A DNA stretch of 38,794 bases, from the IMG/VR virus record IMGVR_UViG_3300013094_000008, positions 1-38,794 of that record, one strand, 5' to 3'. Made by a program: the position numbers and the translations under genes. Numbering within the stretch: position 1 is the first letter of the stretch; each line of letters opens with the position of its first letter. Source of the stretch: a virus. Below, piece by piece: positions 30,783-38,707 of this stretch. A model generated the notes under the pieces. It was not told the DNA's origin and did not search any database. It was given only the letters and a program-made list of their open reading frames with translations.

Positions 30783-33112
30783 TAGTAGTTAGTTCCTTTA
30801 TGTTCTTTTAACAAGGCAATAGCGTCAAGTTGTTTACCAGCACTTGTGCCTTGTGTATTAGCATTTGTTTCATTTGCTTTAGCCAACTGTGCTTGAGCAT
30901 CAGGGCTTTGTCCATTAATCTTGCTTTGAATCTCTTGGGTTCTGGCAACATCAAGTTGAGCACTGGCTTGGTCTTTAGTAGGCGGAGCATTCTTAGCCGC
31001 TTCTTGTGCCTGTTTAATCATAGCCATAACCTCTTGGTCAGTAGGCAAATATGTATCACAGTCTTTAATGCCTAATACATATAAAGTATCAGCATATGGT
31101 TTCTTAATCTTCTGCCACATTTGAGGCGTTAGAGTATTAGCCGCAACCATTTGTTGTGTTGTAGCATATAACTGTTGTTGAGTTTGAACAATGATTTGTT
31201 GACGCTGAATAGCGTTTTCCTCACTTTTCATACCAAGTGCTAACTCAATATGTATCTGTGCTCTTTCGCTAAAGTTCATATCATCAAACGCTTGTGCGTC
31301 CAAGAAGATAGGTTTCTTTTCTTCGTGGTATAGTTGTGCTAACTTCTTAACACCATAATCATCACCATATTGTATTAGCGTTCTCCACACTAACCAGATT
31401 GCTTCTTTAACACCTTCCGCACAGTTCTTGACTGTGTTATCTTGTATAACCTGATTTGGTCCCATTGCTAACTGTAGTTTAGCACCACTATTACCTGGGT
31501 CCATAACTTCTGGGTTAAATGTGTCCTGTGGCGTTGTCATACCAATCAATGCCATCACATCCTGTTGAATACGGTTCATAGCAACATCAATAAATGCTGG
31601 ATTACCGCTTGGAGCAGGAACTGGGTATACATCAGTTGCTGGGTCAAACTTGCTATCTAAAATAAATATAGCGGCTTCTCCATCAGCCAACTCCTCAAAG
31701 TCAACACGGTCTGGTTTAACACCTAATCTTGGTGTTGCTGTTAACAAACCAAGTTGAATCTCACTACGGTGTCCTGCTGTCATATATTCTTGTGCTGGCA
31801 CTAAACTCTCAGCCACACTATAACCATAAAAGTTTTGTGGTAGAGGGCGTGGGCACATATTGGCTACAGGAATAAACTCAACTTCTTTAGCACTAATAAC
31901 ATAACTACCACTGTATACAATCTCAATAAGTTCTAACTCACCATCACCGTCAATATCATAACGGTTCCAAGTTGTTAGCACCATAACTTGTCTTGCGTTG
32001 GCATCTTGTGTAGCATAACCTGTTGCTGGCAACCCATTAATAGGCACACTATCACGAGCGTGAATAGCAAGGTTGTTTAACAATGAACCTGCCTGATACG
32101 CACCAACATTGCTAAACTCTGCGTGAACAGCAAACTTTTCTAAATCTAAATCAGGATAGCGTTCAGCCGCTTCTTGTATACTCATTGGGCTAAAGAAGCC
32201 ACAGAAGTCTTGGTCTTGAATGTTTACAATGGTAGGATTACACATCCAATAGTGTTGACTGATTGGGCGAAAGCGAACATTTAAGTTGTAACCAACTAAC
32301 TTATATTCTGCTTCGTGGATAGTATTGCGAGTAACGCTGTCTGTCAATGCGTCATCGTGTGATTGTTCTAAACCTGCTTGGTCGCCTAATGGCTCATCTA
32401 ACTCACTATAATCTTGTGTTTGTTGAGCACCTTTCAAGCGTTCAATATGTTGCTCAATCATTGTTTGATGATGTGCGTCATTGTTAGCCTGAACATAGGC
32501 TTTGGTTTCTTTAATAACTTGTGGAATATCCACGCTGACTTTACGCTTACTTGTTCTTGTAGCGGTTAGTCCAGCGTCAGCGGCTTGTGCCTCAAATGCT
32601 TTAAGTTGGTCACTTGTGCCTTTAGTCTTTACATAGCGTGTGATTTGTTCACGGTGTGGCTGAATAAGCATCTCACCATTTTTGTGTAACAATGCGTCAA
32701 GAATCCAATGTTGTAGAATCTTGTGTGGGTCATTGTGTTGGTTGATAACTTTGTGGACAATCTCTGTAGCCTGTCTTGCGGCTTGTTCGTCTTCTTCATT
32801 ATCAGCCACAAACTCAAAGTTAATCTCACCATTTTGGCTCAAACCTTTTGCCACCACAGCCGCAACATAGTCAATATTACTTTTAACAACAGGATGGATA
32901 TAGTCAATACCATTAACTGGCTCTGTTGATTGTGTAACAGCCAAGTTTAAGTAGTGATAGTCACTGGCACGGTTGATGTTATTCTTTGTTGCCAATAGGC
33001 GTAGATTAGCCGCACTTTTGGCATCCATCATACGCTTCATATGTAGAAAGCGTTCCATTCTGCCTTTGGGATTTGTAATATCGTTTGTTACGATGTGTTT
33101 AATGTCAAGCAT
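30782..33112 (-). CDS. Portal protein, P22-like, 776 aa
   Basis: Length and motifs fit the P22-type portal: an N-terminal helical region, HPVVKSNIDYVAAVVAKG around residue 75, and a wing with VLTTWNRYDIDGDGELELIEIVYSGSYVISAKE. That holds the D-x-D-G-D-G-x-x-E-L element these proteins share. The stem follows (LLTATPRLGVKPDRVD), then a long Gln/Ala-rich helical C-terminal region (QQQLYATTQQMVAANTLT, DQASAQLDVARTQEIQ) recalling a barrel. Twelve copies would form the DNA gate at one capsid vertex and dock the terminase. AGGAT supports the start at 33112. Confidence 0.88.
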   Translation of the reverse strand: MLDIKHIVTNDITNPKGRMERFLHMKRMMDAKSAANLRLLATKNNINRASDYHYLNLAVTQSTEPVNGIDYIHPVVKSNIDYVAAVVAKGLSQNGEINFEFVADNEEDEQAARQATEIVHKVINQHNDPHKILQHWILDALLHKNGEMLIQPHREQITRYVKTKGTSDQLKAFEAQAADAGLTATRTSKRKVSVDIPQVIKETKAYVQANNDAHHQTMIEQHIERLKGAQQTQDYSELDEPLGDQAGLEQSHDDALTDSVTRNTIHEAEYKLVGYNLNVRFRPISQHYWMCNPTIVNIQDQDFCGFFSPMSIQEAAERYPDLDLEKFAVHAEFSNVGAYQAGSLLNNLAIHARDSVPINGLPATGYATQDANARQVMVLTTWNRYDIDGDGELELIEIVYSGSYVISAKEVEFIPVANMCPRPLPQNFYGYSVAESLVPAQEYMTAGHRSEIQLGLLTATPRLGVKPDRVDFEELADGEAAIFILDSKFDPATDVYPVPAPSGNPAFIDVAMNRIQQDVMALIGMTTPQDTFNPEVMDPGNSGAKLQLAMGPNQVIQDNTVKNCAEGVKEAIWLVWRTLIQYGDDYGVKKLAQLYHEEKKPIFLDAQAFDDMNFSERAQIHIELALGMKSEENAIQRQQIIVQTQQQLYATTQQMVAANTLTPQMWQKIKKPYADTLYVLGIKDCDTYLPTDQEVMAMIKQAQEAAKNAPPTKDQASAQLDVARTQEIQSKINGQSPDAQAQLAKANETNANTQGTSAGKQLDAIALLKEHKGTNY

Positions 33113-33138
33113 TTAGTTATCCTGTTTGTATTATTTAG

Positions 33139-33146
33139 TATTTATA
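33139..33146 (-). promoter_or_regulatory. TATAAATA promoter-like box before the portal
   Basis: Exact TATAAATA on the minus strand, followed by CTAAATA, ending directly next to the terminase stop codon. The predicted start near 33133 leaves a 21-base leader with AGGAT. It would drive portal, scaffold and capsid up to the terminator at 28036-28058. Confidence 0.5.
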
Positions 33147-34778
33147 TTACAAGGCACCTTTTTCAGGATGATAGGTCTTTTTCCACTCAGGTGTAGCCGC
33201 CTGTAATCGTTTTGTATGTAATCCATATTGTTGCTTCAAGTCTTGGAAACGCTGGCGAGGATTCTTGCCGTCATAGGGTTCACTATAACTATTTAAGCAT
33301 CCTAACAAAGCGTAACGAGCACTATCAATACAATCGTCTGGGTCGCTGAATCTACCTTTCTCATCCACAAAGTAGTTCTTGACTTCTCGCATAAACTCTA
33401 CACAGTTCTCATTAATATGGAATGTGCCTATCTCCATCATCTGTCTCATAATATTTATACCAAATGATTTATGGTTAGTTGTTTTGCCTTCACTGTTTGG
33501 TGGATTCATAATGGCTTGTGGCACCACATTCAATCCATATTCTTCAAACAGTTGTCTAATGCTTAATGAGGACATTGTGTATCTACCCTGTGTATTAGCA
33601 TCTGCTGGTAATACAATGGGTGTGCCAAATACTTCAGGTCGCATCAAGTGTTGAACATAGTTGAGAGGATTTGCTTCTTCTTGTCCTTTAACAACTATCT
33701 GTGTATGTAACCAACATTCTTGTTCTTTTGGATTCCAATACATTAGGCTGATAACTGTCTTGTCATTTACCAAACCCAAGTCCAATGCTATTACACGCTC
33801 AATATCATTCATAGTCTTAAAGTCAAAGTCACCAGTTTTATACATAGCAAAGTTGCGTATTTGGAATACAGCACCTTGACCCATAACAGGCATACCAGCA
33901 ATACGGGCTTCACGCTCGTGTGGCAAATAGTCACGCTCAAGTTGTCTGCGTGTTTCATTTAATAAGAATGGCTCACCCCAGGGGTCATACTCTGGCACAT
34001 CATCCCACGATACTCTAATGTGTTCATATCCTTCTTCGTGATACCAGAACTTTGACACCAAACCATTCAAGCCTTTTAGGGGTGTAAAAGAACATAGGAC
34101 TTGACCTTGTGTTGTGGCTGTTCTGGTTACTAACTCTGAAAAGATTGGGTCTGGTGGTTGTTCGTCAAACACTACAAAGTCTAACTTAAAACCCTGTAAG
34201 TTTCTAACTTCTTGTGTATAGTTACCAAACAATAGATAACTGTAAGCACCACTTGTATGTTTAATCTCAACACCAATCACATTGGCACCATCGCTACGCA
34301 TTGTGTCAAACTTTATACATTCTCTGGGTATAGCACCTGTGCCAAGTTGTTCTTTAATCTTGACATCTTTAGTGCCTAACAGTTCTTCTTGTAATACACG
34401 GGCAACTTGTTCCCAGCCTTCGCCAGCGACAAACGCTGTGACAGGCTTAACAAAGCGTTTACCATTCCACCATTCTGGATAGCGTCCTGTAAGATGGCAA
34501 GCGGTTTCAAAGCAAGTTGATACAGTCTTACCAATACGGTTAGCCGCCAATATGCCTCTGCGACTGTTATTACCAGTAGCAAAGAAGTTGAGTTGATGTG
34601 GGAATGGTCTAAAGTATTTTAGTTGATTATACTTCATATCTTCAACTACAGCAAGAGTAAGTTCCTTAAACTTTTCTTGTGTGTTGAAATCGTATAGGGC
34701 TATGCTATCAGGTTTTATATTATGTTGGTCGCATACATACCTGATAGCCCTACGCATTAATAGATTACTGTCTAACAT
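33147..34778 (-). CDS. terL: Terminase large subunit, 543 aa
   Basis: The ATPase domain has a Walker A-type AANRIGKT (residues 78-85), a Walker B VVFDE (202-206, D205/E206) and a coupling-type TATTQGQVLCSFTPLKGLNG. The nuclease domain starts with RVIALDLGLVNDKT, the first metal-binding Asp, and ends with PDDCIDSARYALLG, the usual last Asp region. It packs DNA into the procapsid through the portal and cuts concatemers. It is full length for the family. The start at 34778 overlaps the upstream gene by 14 bases and has only a weak AGAGAG ribosome site; an ATG at 34757 is possible. Confidence 0.93.
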   Translation of the reverse strand: MLDSNLLMRRAIRYVCDQHNIKPDSIALYDFNTQEKFKELTLAVVEDMKYNQLKYFRPFPHQLNFFATGNNSRRGILAANRIGKTVSTCFETACHLTGRYPEWWNGKRFVKPVTAFVAGEGWEQVARVLQEELLGTKDVKIKEQLGTGAIPRECIKFDTMRSDGANVIGVEIKHTSGAYSYLLFGNYTQEVRNLQGFKLDFVVFDEQPPDPIFSELVTRTATTQGQVLCSFTPLKGLNGLVSKFWYHEEGYEHIRVSWDDVPEYDPWGEPFLLNETRRQLERDYLPHEREARIAGMPVMGQGAVFQIRNFAMYKTGDFDFKTMNDIERVIALDLGLVNDKTVISLMYWNPKEQECWLHTQIVVKGQEEANPLNYVQHLMRPEVFGTPIVLPADANTQGRYTMSSLSIRQLFEEYGLNVVPQAIMNPPNSEGKTTNHKSFGINIMRQMMEIGTFHINENCVEFMREVKNYFVDEKGRFSDPDDCIDSARYALLGCLNSYSEPYDGKNPRQRFQDLKQQYGLHTKRLQAATPEWKKTYHPEKGAL

Positions 34779-35040
34779 TGTGAGACTCTCTGATTTGATG
34801 TAGATAGAACATAGCCTCTGTCAAATCAGTTATCTCAGCACTTGTTAAAGTCCAGGTTTCTGGAGCGTGTGGAAGATTAACTCCATCACGCTTGTCTAAA
34901 CCATAATGTAGCCTTTCAGTAATCAAACGCAAGATATGTTCAACTTGACCAGGATACTTCTCAGCAAATGCCCCACGATGGGCGGCATTTACCTTTTGTA
35001 GTATTTTAGTCTCACTGACTTGTCTATCATAGTTATTCAT
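34765..35040 (-). CDS. Hypothetical protein, 91 aa
   Basis: Unrecognised helical protein (MNNYDRQVSETKILQKVNAAHRGAFAEKYPGQVEHILRLITERLHYG...). It lies two bases after the 254-residue gene and overlaps the terminase start by 14 bases, so it is probably translated together with the terminase. A terminase accessory role is possible by position only. Confidence 0.65.
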   Translation of the reverse strand: MNNYDRQVSETKILQKVNAAHRGAFAEKYPGQVEHILRLITERLHYGLDKRDGVNLPHAPETWTLTSAEITDLTEAMFYLHQIRESHNVRQ

Positions 35041-35041
35041 A

Positions 35042-35806
35042 TTATGCCCAAGGATTATCTACCGCACCTTGAATAGTTTGTGCTACATCACGGTCAATCC
35101 ACATATCCCAAACTGAACTGGTTTTGTTGACTTTTTGTGATTTACAATAAGCATACAATGAGCGACCTGTCTTTGTAAACTGTCCCTCTTTAGTGCGTAA
35201 TGTTTGTTCGCCTGTGCGTGGGTCAATCCATACAAACTTTTCTGGGCGACTGCGTCCATACTTGTCTAACTTTTCACCAACGCTGTGCTTTTCAAGCGGT
35301 CCTAAAGTTTGATAACTAATGCTACCGTCTTGATATGTTTTGAACTCTACCACAACTTTGGCATCAACTGCTCTCATCTCATAATCAGGATGTGGGACAT
35401 TGAACTGGTGCCAAGTGTATGTTACTGTGCTTGAGTCAGGCAATGTAGAATCACGAGCAGGGATTGGCTTGACAAGTTCTTCAGGGATTAGTTCATTCTT
35501 GTCAAGATATGGATTCTCACCGTGGATATACTGTGCGTCAGGCTCTTTGCCATTCAATGTATCCAATGCTACCTGATACTTTAGTTTGTTTGCTCTACCT
35601 TTTAGATTCAGAATGATGCCAGTCTGGTCATATACAAACTGTTCAAGTTCTTTGGCTGTTGGGAAGTCTGTCATCAAACCTTCCATATCAAAGTCAGCAT
35701 TACTTGTTGAGCGTGGAGTAACCGCTTGTTCAACGGTTTCAGACGCTGGCTCAATAACTGGCTCATCATCCCAAACATTGTCTTGTGGTTTTTTATTCTT
35801 TTCCAT
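35042..35806 (-). CDS. Hypothetical protein, 254 aa
   Basis: Unrecognised protein. The first 45 residues are acidic and disordered (MEKNKKPQDNVWDDEPVIEPASETVEQAV). A helical segment (TAKELEQFVYDQTGIILNLKGRANKLKYQVAL) follows, then a beta-rich region (VDAKVVVEFKTYQDGSISYQTLGPLEKHSVG) and a basic C-terminal part (KEGQFTKTGRSLYAYCKSQKVNK). The ATG at 35806, with AAGGAT before it, is preferred over an upstream TTG. It overlaps the 55-residue gene by 14 bases. Its place before the terminase suggests a head or packaging link, but no motif proves this. Confidence 0.7.
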   Translation of the reverse strand: MEKNKKPQDNVWDDEPVIEPASETVEQAVTPRSTSNADFDMEGLMTDFPTAKELEQFVYDQTGIILNLKGRANKLKYQVALDTLNGKEPDAQYIHGENPYLDKNELIPEELVKPIPARDSTLPDSSTVTYTWHQFNVPHPDYEMRAVDAKVVVEFKTYQDGSISYQTLGPLEKHSVGEKLDKYGRSRPEKFVWIDPRTGEQTLRTKEGQFTKTGRSLYAYCKSQKVNKTSSVWDMWIDRDVAQTIQGAVDNPWA

Positions 35807-35960
35807 TGTTATATCCTTTATAGTCAAGTGTAGATACTGTAGTCGTAATGATTACAGATGGTGTATGAGCGTTAGCCCACGAAACTGGGTTGATTTGTAT
35901 TTGTGTGTAAGGAACATTGAGTGTTAATGTGCCTACTGATGATGTAGATGTTGTTGTCAT
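35793..35960 (-). CDS. Hypothetical small Thr-rich protein, 55 aa
   Basis: A 55-residue frame beginning MTTTSTSSVGTLTLNVPYTQ, rich in Thr, Ser and Val with alternating hydrophobic residues, so probably beta structure. AAGGAG lies about 8 bases before the ATG. It overlaps the next gene by 14 bases. Its composition recalls the small proteins at 36238-36366 and 36368-36733; all three might be virion surface components, but this is inference. Confidence 0.6.
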   Translation of the reverse strand: MTTTSTSSVGTLTLNVPYTQIQINPVSWANAHTPSVIITTTVSTLDYKGYNNGKE

Positions 35961-35989
35961 TTCTTTCTCCTTTATATTCTAATCAATGT

Positions 35990-36014
35990 GCCAGCGTTTT
36001 AGAAAAACCCTGGC
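35990..36014 (-). other. Hairpin between small genes, weak terminator or attenuator candidate
   Basis: On the minus strand GCCAG-G-GTTTT, loop TCT, AAAAC-G-CTGGC forms an 11-position stem with one G-G mismatch, 13 bases after the stop of the gene at 36027. No T run follows, so it is not a standard terminator. It may pause transcription or protect RNA ends. Confidence 0.45.
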
Positions 36015-36026
36015 GAAAACTCTTGC

Positions 36027-36248
36027 TTACTTTCTAAACTTTTTAGGCTTAATCTCGCCATCCAAGTCTTCAATCTTGTTCCAATATGTAGTGTCACCTT
36101 CAGCATAGTCACCACGCTTTGCGAAAGCATCGTGTATATGTGTAGCCAATGGTGCTCGTTCTGCTTTGGCGGCTTTGAATGCCTCACGCTTACCTGCGTG
36201 TGATGATTCATTACCAATGCGTTTTGGACTATAATCTTTAGTTGCCAT
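36027..36248 (-). CDS. Hypothetical basic protein, 73 aa
   Basis: Lys/Arg-rich protein (MATKDYSPKRIGNESSHAGKREAFKAAKAERAPLATHIHDAF...). AAGGA lies about 10 bases before the ATG at 36248, and it overlaps the 42-residue gene by 11 bases. An alternative frame at 35999-36217 was not accepted. It is highly charged, without membrane segments, and may bind nucleic acid, as may the other small basic proteins of this cluster. Function unknown. Confidence 0.6.
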   Translation of the reverse strand: MATKDYSPKRIGNESSHAGKREAFKAAKAERAPLATHIHDAFAKRGDYAEGDTTYWNKIEDLDGEIKPKKFRK

Positions 36249-36366
36249 TTTGTATGTTTCCTTGTTGTGTTATAATGTTACCAGTTGTTGTAGACACCAA
36301 CACATAAGCATTATTGATAAACGCTACAGCATATGGTGTCTGGGGAACTGTGTAAGTATTTGTCAT
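36238..36366 (-). CDS. Hypothetical small protein, 42 aa
   Basis: A 42-residue frame (MTNTYTVPQTPYAVAFINNAYVLVSTTTGN...) that fits exactly between its neighbours: one base after the upstream stop and 11 bases into the next gene. Alternating hydrophobic residues suggest a short beta hairpin. No strong ribosome site is visible, so coupling to the gene upstream is likely. Function unknown. Confidence 0.5.
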   Translation of the reverse strand: MTNTYTVPQTPYAVAFINNAYVLVSTTTGNIITQQGNIQNGN

Positions 36367-36367
36367 A

Positions 36368-36733
36368 TTATTGAACTGGTGTAATGAATATTAAACTACC
36401 AGTGTTAATGTTACTGATAATACTCATTTGAACATTACTTACAAATCCATTAGTGCCTGTGCCAGCAACCAAGTTAGTTGGAAGTTCAAGAATCATATCA
36501 TCTTGGCTACCTAATACTGGTCCTAAACTTGGAGTGCCAACTACTGGGAATGTTGCTGTTACCACATTGCCTACATCAGTGCTCACACGAATCTGAACAG
36601 GGTTAGCACTTGTGTTAGTTACATACCATTTGTTAGTTGGAACTAAACTTGGAACATATACTGAACTACTTGTTGTTGTAGCATTACCAGCAACTGTAAA
36701 TCCTGCTGGTGTAATGTCTGTATGTTGTGCCAT
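36368..36733 (-). CDS. Hypothetical beta-rich protein, 121 aa
   Basis: Begins MAQHTDITPAGFTVAGNATTTSSSVYVPSLVPTNKWYVTNTSANPVQIRVSTDVGN. The Thr/Val/Asn-rich, alternating pattern along its length suggests a beta sandwich. It overlaps the upstream stop by one base (TAATG). A capsid decoration or other virion surface protein would suit the composition and location, but no family is recognised. Confidence 0.65.
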   Translation of the reverse strand: MAQHTDITPAGFTVAGNATTTSSSVYVPSLVPTNKWYVTNTSANPVQIRVSTDVGNVVTATFPVVGTPSLGPVLGSQDDMILELPTNLVAGTGTNGFVSNVQMSIISNINTGSLIFITPVQ

Positions 36734-37008
36734 TATTGTTTATTCCCTACATTATTATAGCCTTGGCGTTCTTCAATCTTGTCAGCGTTACCAAAGCCTT
36801 TAACTGTGGTGCCACCATTAATCTTACCGCCTTTTGCTGTGCTTGGACCTGCTTCTTTACCAAAGTTAGCACCTTTACGGGCTTGAGATGGTAAACCATA
36901 GTTTCCACCAGCCTTGCCACCGTGATGATTACCAGCCCATTTACCATTGCTTGAACCTGTTAAACCAGTTTCAGTAACGCCATCAAATGTTAAACTATTA
37001 TCTTTCAT
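36733..37008 (-). CDS. Hypothetical Gly-rich basic protein, 91 aa
   Basis: Low-complexity, Gly/Lys/Asn-rich protein (MKDNSLTFDGVTETGLTGSSNGKWAGNHHGGKAGG...). A GTG start at 37017 is possible, but the ATG at 37008 has AAAGGTG well spaced before it. It is predicted to be disordered and basic, so it could bind nucleic acid or the inside of the capsid. It is part of a chain of small genes between the two terminase genes. Function unknown. Confidence 0.6.
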   Translation of the reverse strand: MKDNSLTFDGVTETGLTGSSNGKWAGNHHGGKAGGNYGLPSQARKGANFGKEAGPSTAKGGKINGGTTVKGFGNADKIEERQGYNNVGNKQ

Positions 37009-37009
37009 A

Positions 37010-37183
37010 TTATTCACCTTTGCTCATCTTAACAGCAGGATGATGATTCTCGTGTTCTTTACGCTCACCGTCACCAGCCTTTAGAGTCTGATTGTGTGGA
37101 CCTTTGTAAAAGCCAGCGTGTTTATCAGCCTCATCTTTTTCAACCATTTTTGGTTCTTTGTGTTTCATTAAATCTTTAGACAT
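37010..37183 (-). CDS. Hypothetical small hydrophilic protein, 57 aa
   Basis: A 57-residue frame (MSKDLMKHKEPKMVEKDEADKHAGFYKGPHNQTLKAGDGERKEHENHH...), rich in Lys, Glu and His, with no hydrophobic core. GGAAAG lies before the ATG, which overlaps the upstream stop by one base (TAATG). Probably disordered. Function unknown. Confidence 0.6.
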   Translation of the reverse strand: MSKDLMKHKEPKMVEKDEADKHAGFYKGPHNQTLKAGDGERKEHENHHPAVKMSKGE

Positions 37184-37326
37184 TATTTCTTTCCTTTTTT
37201 CTTTGTTGCCTCACGCTTCTCGCTGTATGCTATTGCCACGGCTTGCTTTTGAGGCTTACCAGATTTCATCTCACGCTTAACATTTTCGCTAAACGCTTTC
37301 TTACTTTTAGATTTTATTAGAGGCAT
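37183..37326 (-). CDS. DUF6496-like small basic protein, 47 aa
   Basis: The sequence (MPLIKSKSKKAFSENVKREM, then KSGKPQKQAVAIAYSEKREA) matches a small protein common in phages of Gram-negative bacteria, with the S-K-K-A-F-S-x-N-V-K start and the G-K-P-Q-K-Q-A-V-A-I-A-Y motif. I believe this is DUF6496; its function is unknown. It is very basic. AAGGAT supports the start. It overlaps the next gene by one base. Confidence 0.75.
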   Translation of the reverse strand: MPLIKSKSKKAFSENVKREMKSGKPQKQAVAIAYSEKREATKKKGKK

Positions 37327-37344
37327 TTTTATTTATCCTTGTTA

Positions 37345-37356
37345 GATTTATTTATC
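37345..37356 (-). promoter_or_regulatory. NATAAATA promoter-like box, overlapping the terS stop
   Basis: Minus strand GATAAATAAATC at the end of the small terminase gene, 18 bases before the ATG of the 47-residue gene. The predicted start near 37342 would leave a leader of about 16 bases with AAGGAT. Confidence 0.4.
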
Positions 37357-37698
37357 ATTAGTTTGTAGATTACGCAGAGTGTTTAACGCTTCATCAAACG
37401 CTTGTTGTTTAGCGTTGACAGCGTCTTCACTCTCCTCAATCTGGACTTCATTTAATGTTGCCATTAGTTTACTTGATAACAAGTTGTGATACTTTAACAT
37501 TAATGCTGTATCATTGTTGAGGCGGGCGGTGAGGAAATCTTCAACCAATAGTTCTTCATAACTCTGACCGCCACTCTTTTCTTCTAACTTGGATAACAAT
37601 GAGGTTACGCTAATCTTTTGGAGCGAGCCAGGTTTACGCCCAGCACCTTCACGCTTGCCGCCCCACGATTTTTTATGATTGTTTTCAAGTTGTTCCAT
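37348..37698 (-). CDS. terS: Terminase small subunit candidate, 116 aa
   Basis: The N-terminal WGGKREGAGRKPGSLQKIS (residues 12-30) is the G-G-x-R-x-G-A-G-R-K-P-G motif found at the start of many phage small terminases and related DNA-binding proteins. The rest is helical (SVTSLLSKLEEKSGGQSYEELLVEDFLTARLNN, LMLKYHNLLSSKLMATLNEVQ), as expected for the oligomer domain. It would recognise phage DNA and feed it to the large subunit. No Shine-Dalgarno lies before the ATG. A CATAAATA box ends six bases before it, so the message may be leaderless. The two terminase genes are separated by nine small genes, which is unusual. Confidence 0.7.
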   Translation of the reverse strand: MEQLENNHKKSWGGKREGAGRKPGSLQKISVTSLLSKLEEKSGGQSYEELLVEDFLTARLNNDTALMLKYHNLLSSKLMATLNEVQIEESEDAVNAKQQAFDEALNTLRNLQTNDK

Positions 37699-37699
37699 A

Positions 37700-37712
37700 C
37701 ATTTATTTATGC
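37700..37712 (-). promoter_or_regulatory. NATAAATA promoter-like box before terS
   Basis: Minus strand GCATAAATAAATG, with five bases between the CATAAATA core and the terS ATG at 37698. By the spacing seen at the other boxes the first transcribed base would be the A of that ATG. Confidence 0.45.
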
Positions 37713-38419
37713 TTTAACCACGGAAGTTGTTTATTATATATCTCCATCATACGCTTATTGCCCTCGTAAAAGAACTCTGCCTGAACACTTTTTGGAGTGT
37801 TGCCCATTCTATAGCACATTGTATGTTCATAACTACAGGCACTTGTGTGATTTTGTAATAATACTTGTGTCAATGCTCTATCAACTTCCATAATGCCTTT
37901 AACTCTGGCAGGTCTATACCATATATGTGCGTATTGTAATGCTAATCTTAATGGTAACATCATACTGCCTACACCAACTAAATGGTCTGCCAGTATACTC
38001 ATATATTTGCCTAAACTTTCACAACTATCTAAACAAGCAAATGTGCCATTAGGATTGTGTATTTTGCGTAGGCTATAACTCCATTCTACTTTTTCATTTA
38101 CTATAGTATTGTATAGTGTTTCAATGTGGTTGCGTTCAAACCAATCATCTTCATCAAGTTGAACAATGTATTCACCTTTAGCCAAGAATGTGGTAGCACC
38201 ATATATTCTATGTCCATTAAATCCATTAGCACCTGTGTTATATGGTAAAGAAATAAAATCAACCCCAAACTTTTTAATAGTGGGGTTGTTTTCCATTCCA
38301 TCCCCAACAACCAAATGTTGAATGTTGGGGTAGGTCTGTTCTTTAACACTAACCAAGTTATCTAACAAATACTTACTATTAGTAGTAGGTGTTACGATAG
38401 TGATTAGTGGTTGTGTCAT
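37703..38419 (-). CDS. GT2-family glycosyltransferase, 238 aa
   Basis: Begins MTQPLITIVTPTTNSKYLLDNLVSVKEQTYPNIQHLVVGDG, the first two strands of a GT2/GT-A domain. YIVQLDEDDWFERNHIETL holds the DxD metal-binding motif at about residues 94-100. The later part (VGVGSMMLPLRLALQYAHIW, EVDRALTQVLL) is consistent with the acceptor side, but the acceptor is unknown. ATGA overlap with the tiny gene upstream. With the glycosyltransferase at 2775-3638 it makes two sugar-transfer genes in one phage. Confidence 0.85.
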   Translation of the reverse strand: MTQPLITIVTPTTNSKYLLDNLVSVKEQTYPNIQHLVVGDGMENNPTIKKFGVDFISLPYNTGANGFNGHRIYGATTFLAKGEYIVQLDEDDWFERNHIETLYNTIVNEKVEWSYSLRKIHNPNGTFACLDSCESLGKYMSILADHLVGVGSMMLPLRLALQYAHIWYRPARVKGIMEVDRALTQVLLQNHTSACSYEHTMCYRMGNTPKSVQAEFFYEGNKRMMEIYNKQLPWLKHK

Positions 38420-38559
38420 ACAAGTTCTCCTCTGCTCATTTGTTCAATATACATATCGTATTCAATACTGTCCAAGAACACATCATATTGTGTATCTGCC
38501 CATTCATTATATTCCTGGTCCATTATCTCGTCCCAGTAGTATGATTTAACTTTACTCAT
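38416..38559 (-). CDS. Hypothetical small acidic protein, 47 aa
   Basis: A 47-residue frame (MSKVKSYYWDEIMDQEYNEW, then ADTQYDVFLDSIEYDMYIEQ), very acidic and Tyr-rich. A GAAGAGGAG ribosome site lies inside the upstream gene. It overlaps the upstream gene by eight bases and the glycosyltransferase by four. Small acidic early proteins often block host enzymes, but nothing here shows this. Confidence 0.6.
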   Translation of the reverse strand: MSKVKSYYWDEIMDQEYNEWADTQYDVFLDSIEYDMYIEQMSRGELV

Positions 38560-38668
38560 AGTCATACTCCTCTTCGCAATATAACGCAAGGAACATTTCC
38601 TTTGTCATCTTTAACATCTTGCTTTTTTCATACGCATCAATAAGTGCGATTGCTTCATTTCTTGTCAT
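38552..38668 (-). CDS. Hypothetical small protein, 38 aa
   Basis: A 38-residue frame (MTRNEAIALIDAYEKSKMLK, then MTKEMFLALYCEEEYDYE) with an excellent AAAAGGAGATTTGAAATG start. It is the first gene after the promoter-like box and hairpin of the terminal-repeat region, and its helical start with acidic end resembles its neighbour. Function unknown. Confidence 0.65.
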   Translation of the reverse strand: MTRNEAIALIDAYEKSKMLKMTKEMFLALYCEEEYDYE

Positions 38669-38688
38669 TTCAAATCTCCTTTTGGTTG

Positions 38689-38707
38689 TGTAAGTATCTT
38701 GCTTACA
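38689..38707 (-). promoter_or_regulatory. 5'-leader hairpin, copy 1 (TGTAAG-N7-CTTACA)
   Basis: Six-base-pair inverted repeat with a seven-base loop, directly after the box at 38706-38719 and before the AAAAGGAG site of the gene at 38552-38668. The same bases occur at 18-36 in the left terminal repeat. Confidence 0.55.

Noticed and set aside
35999-36217. 72-codon minus-strand frame overlapping 36027-36248
   Set aside because: It shares most of its DNA with the better-supported 73-residue gene, which has a ribosome site and proper overlap with its neighbour.
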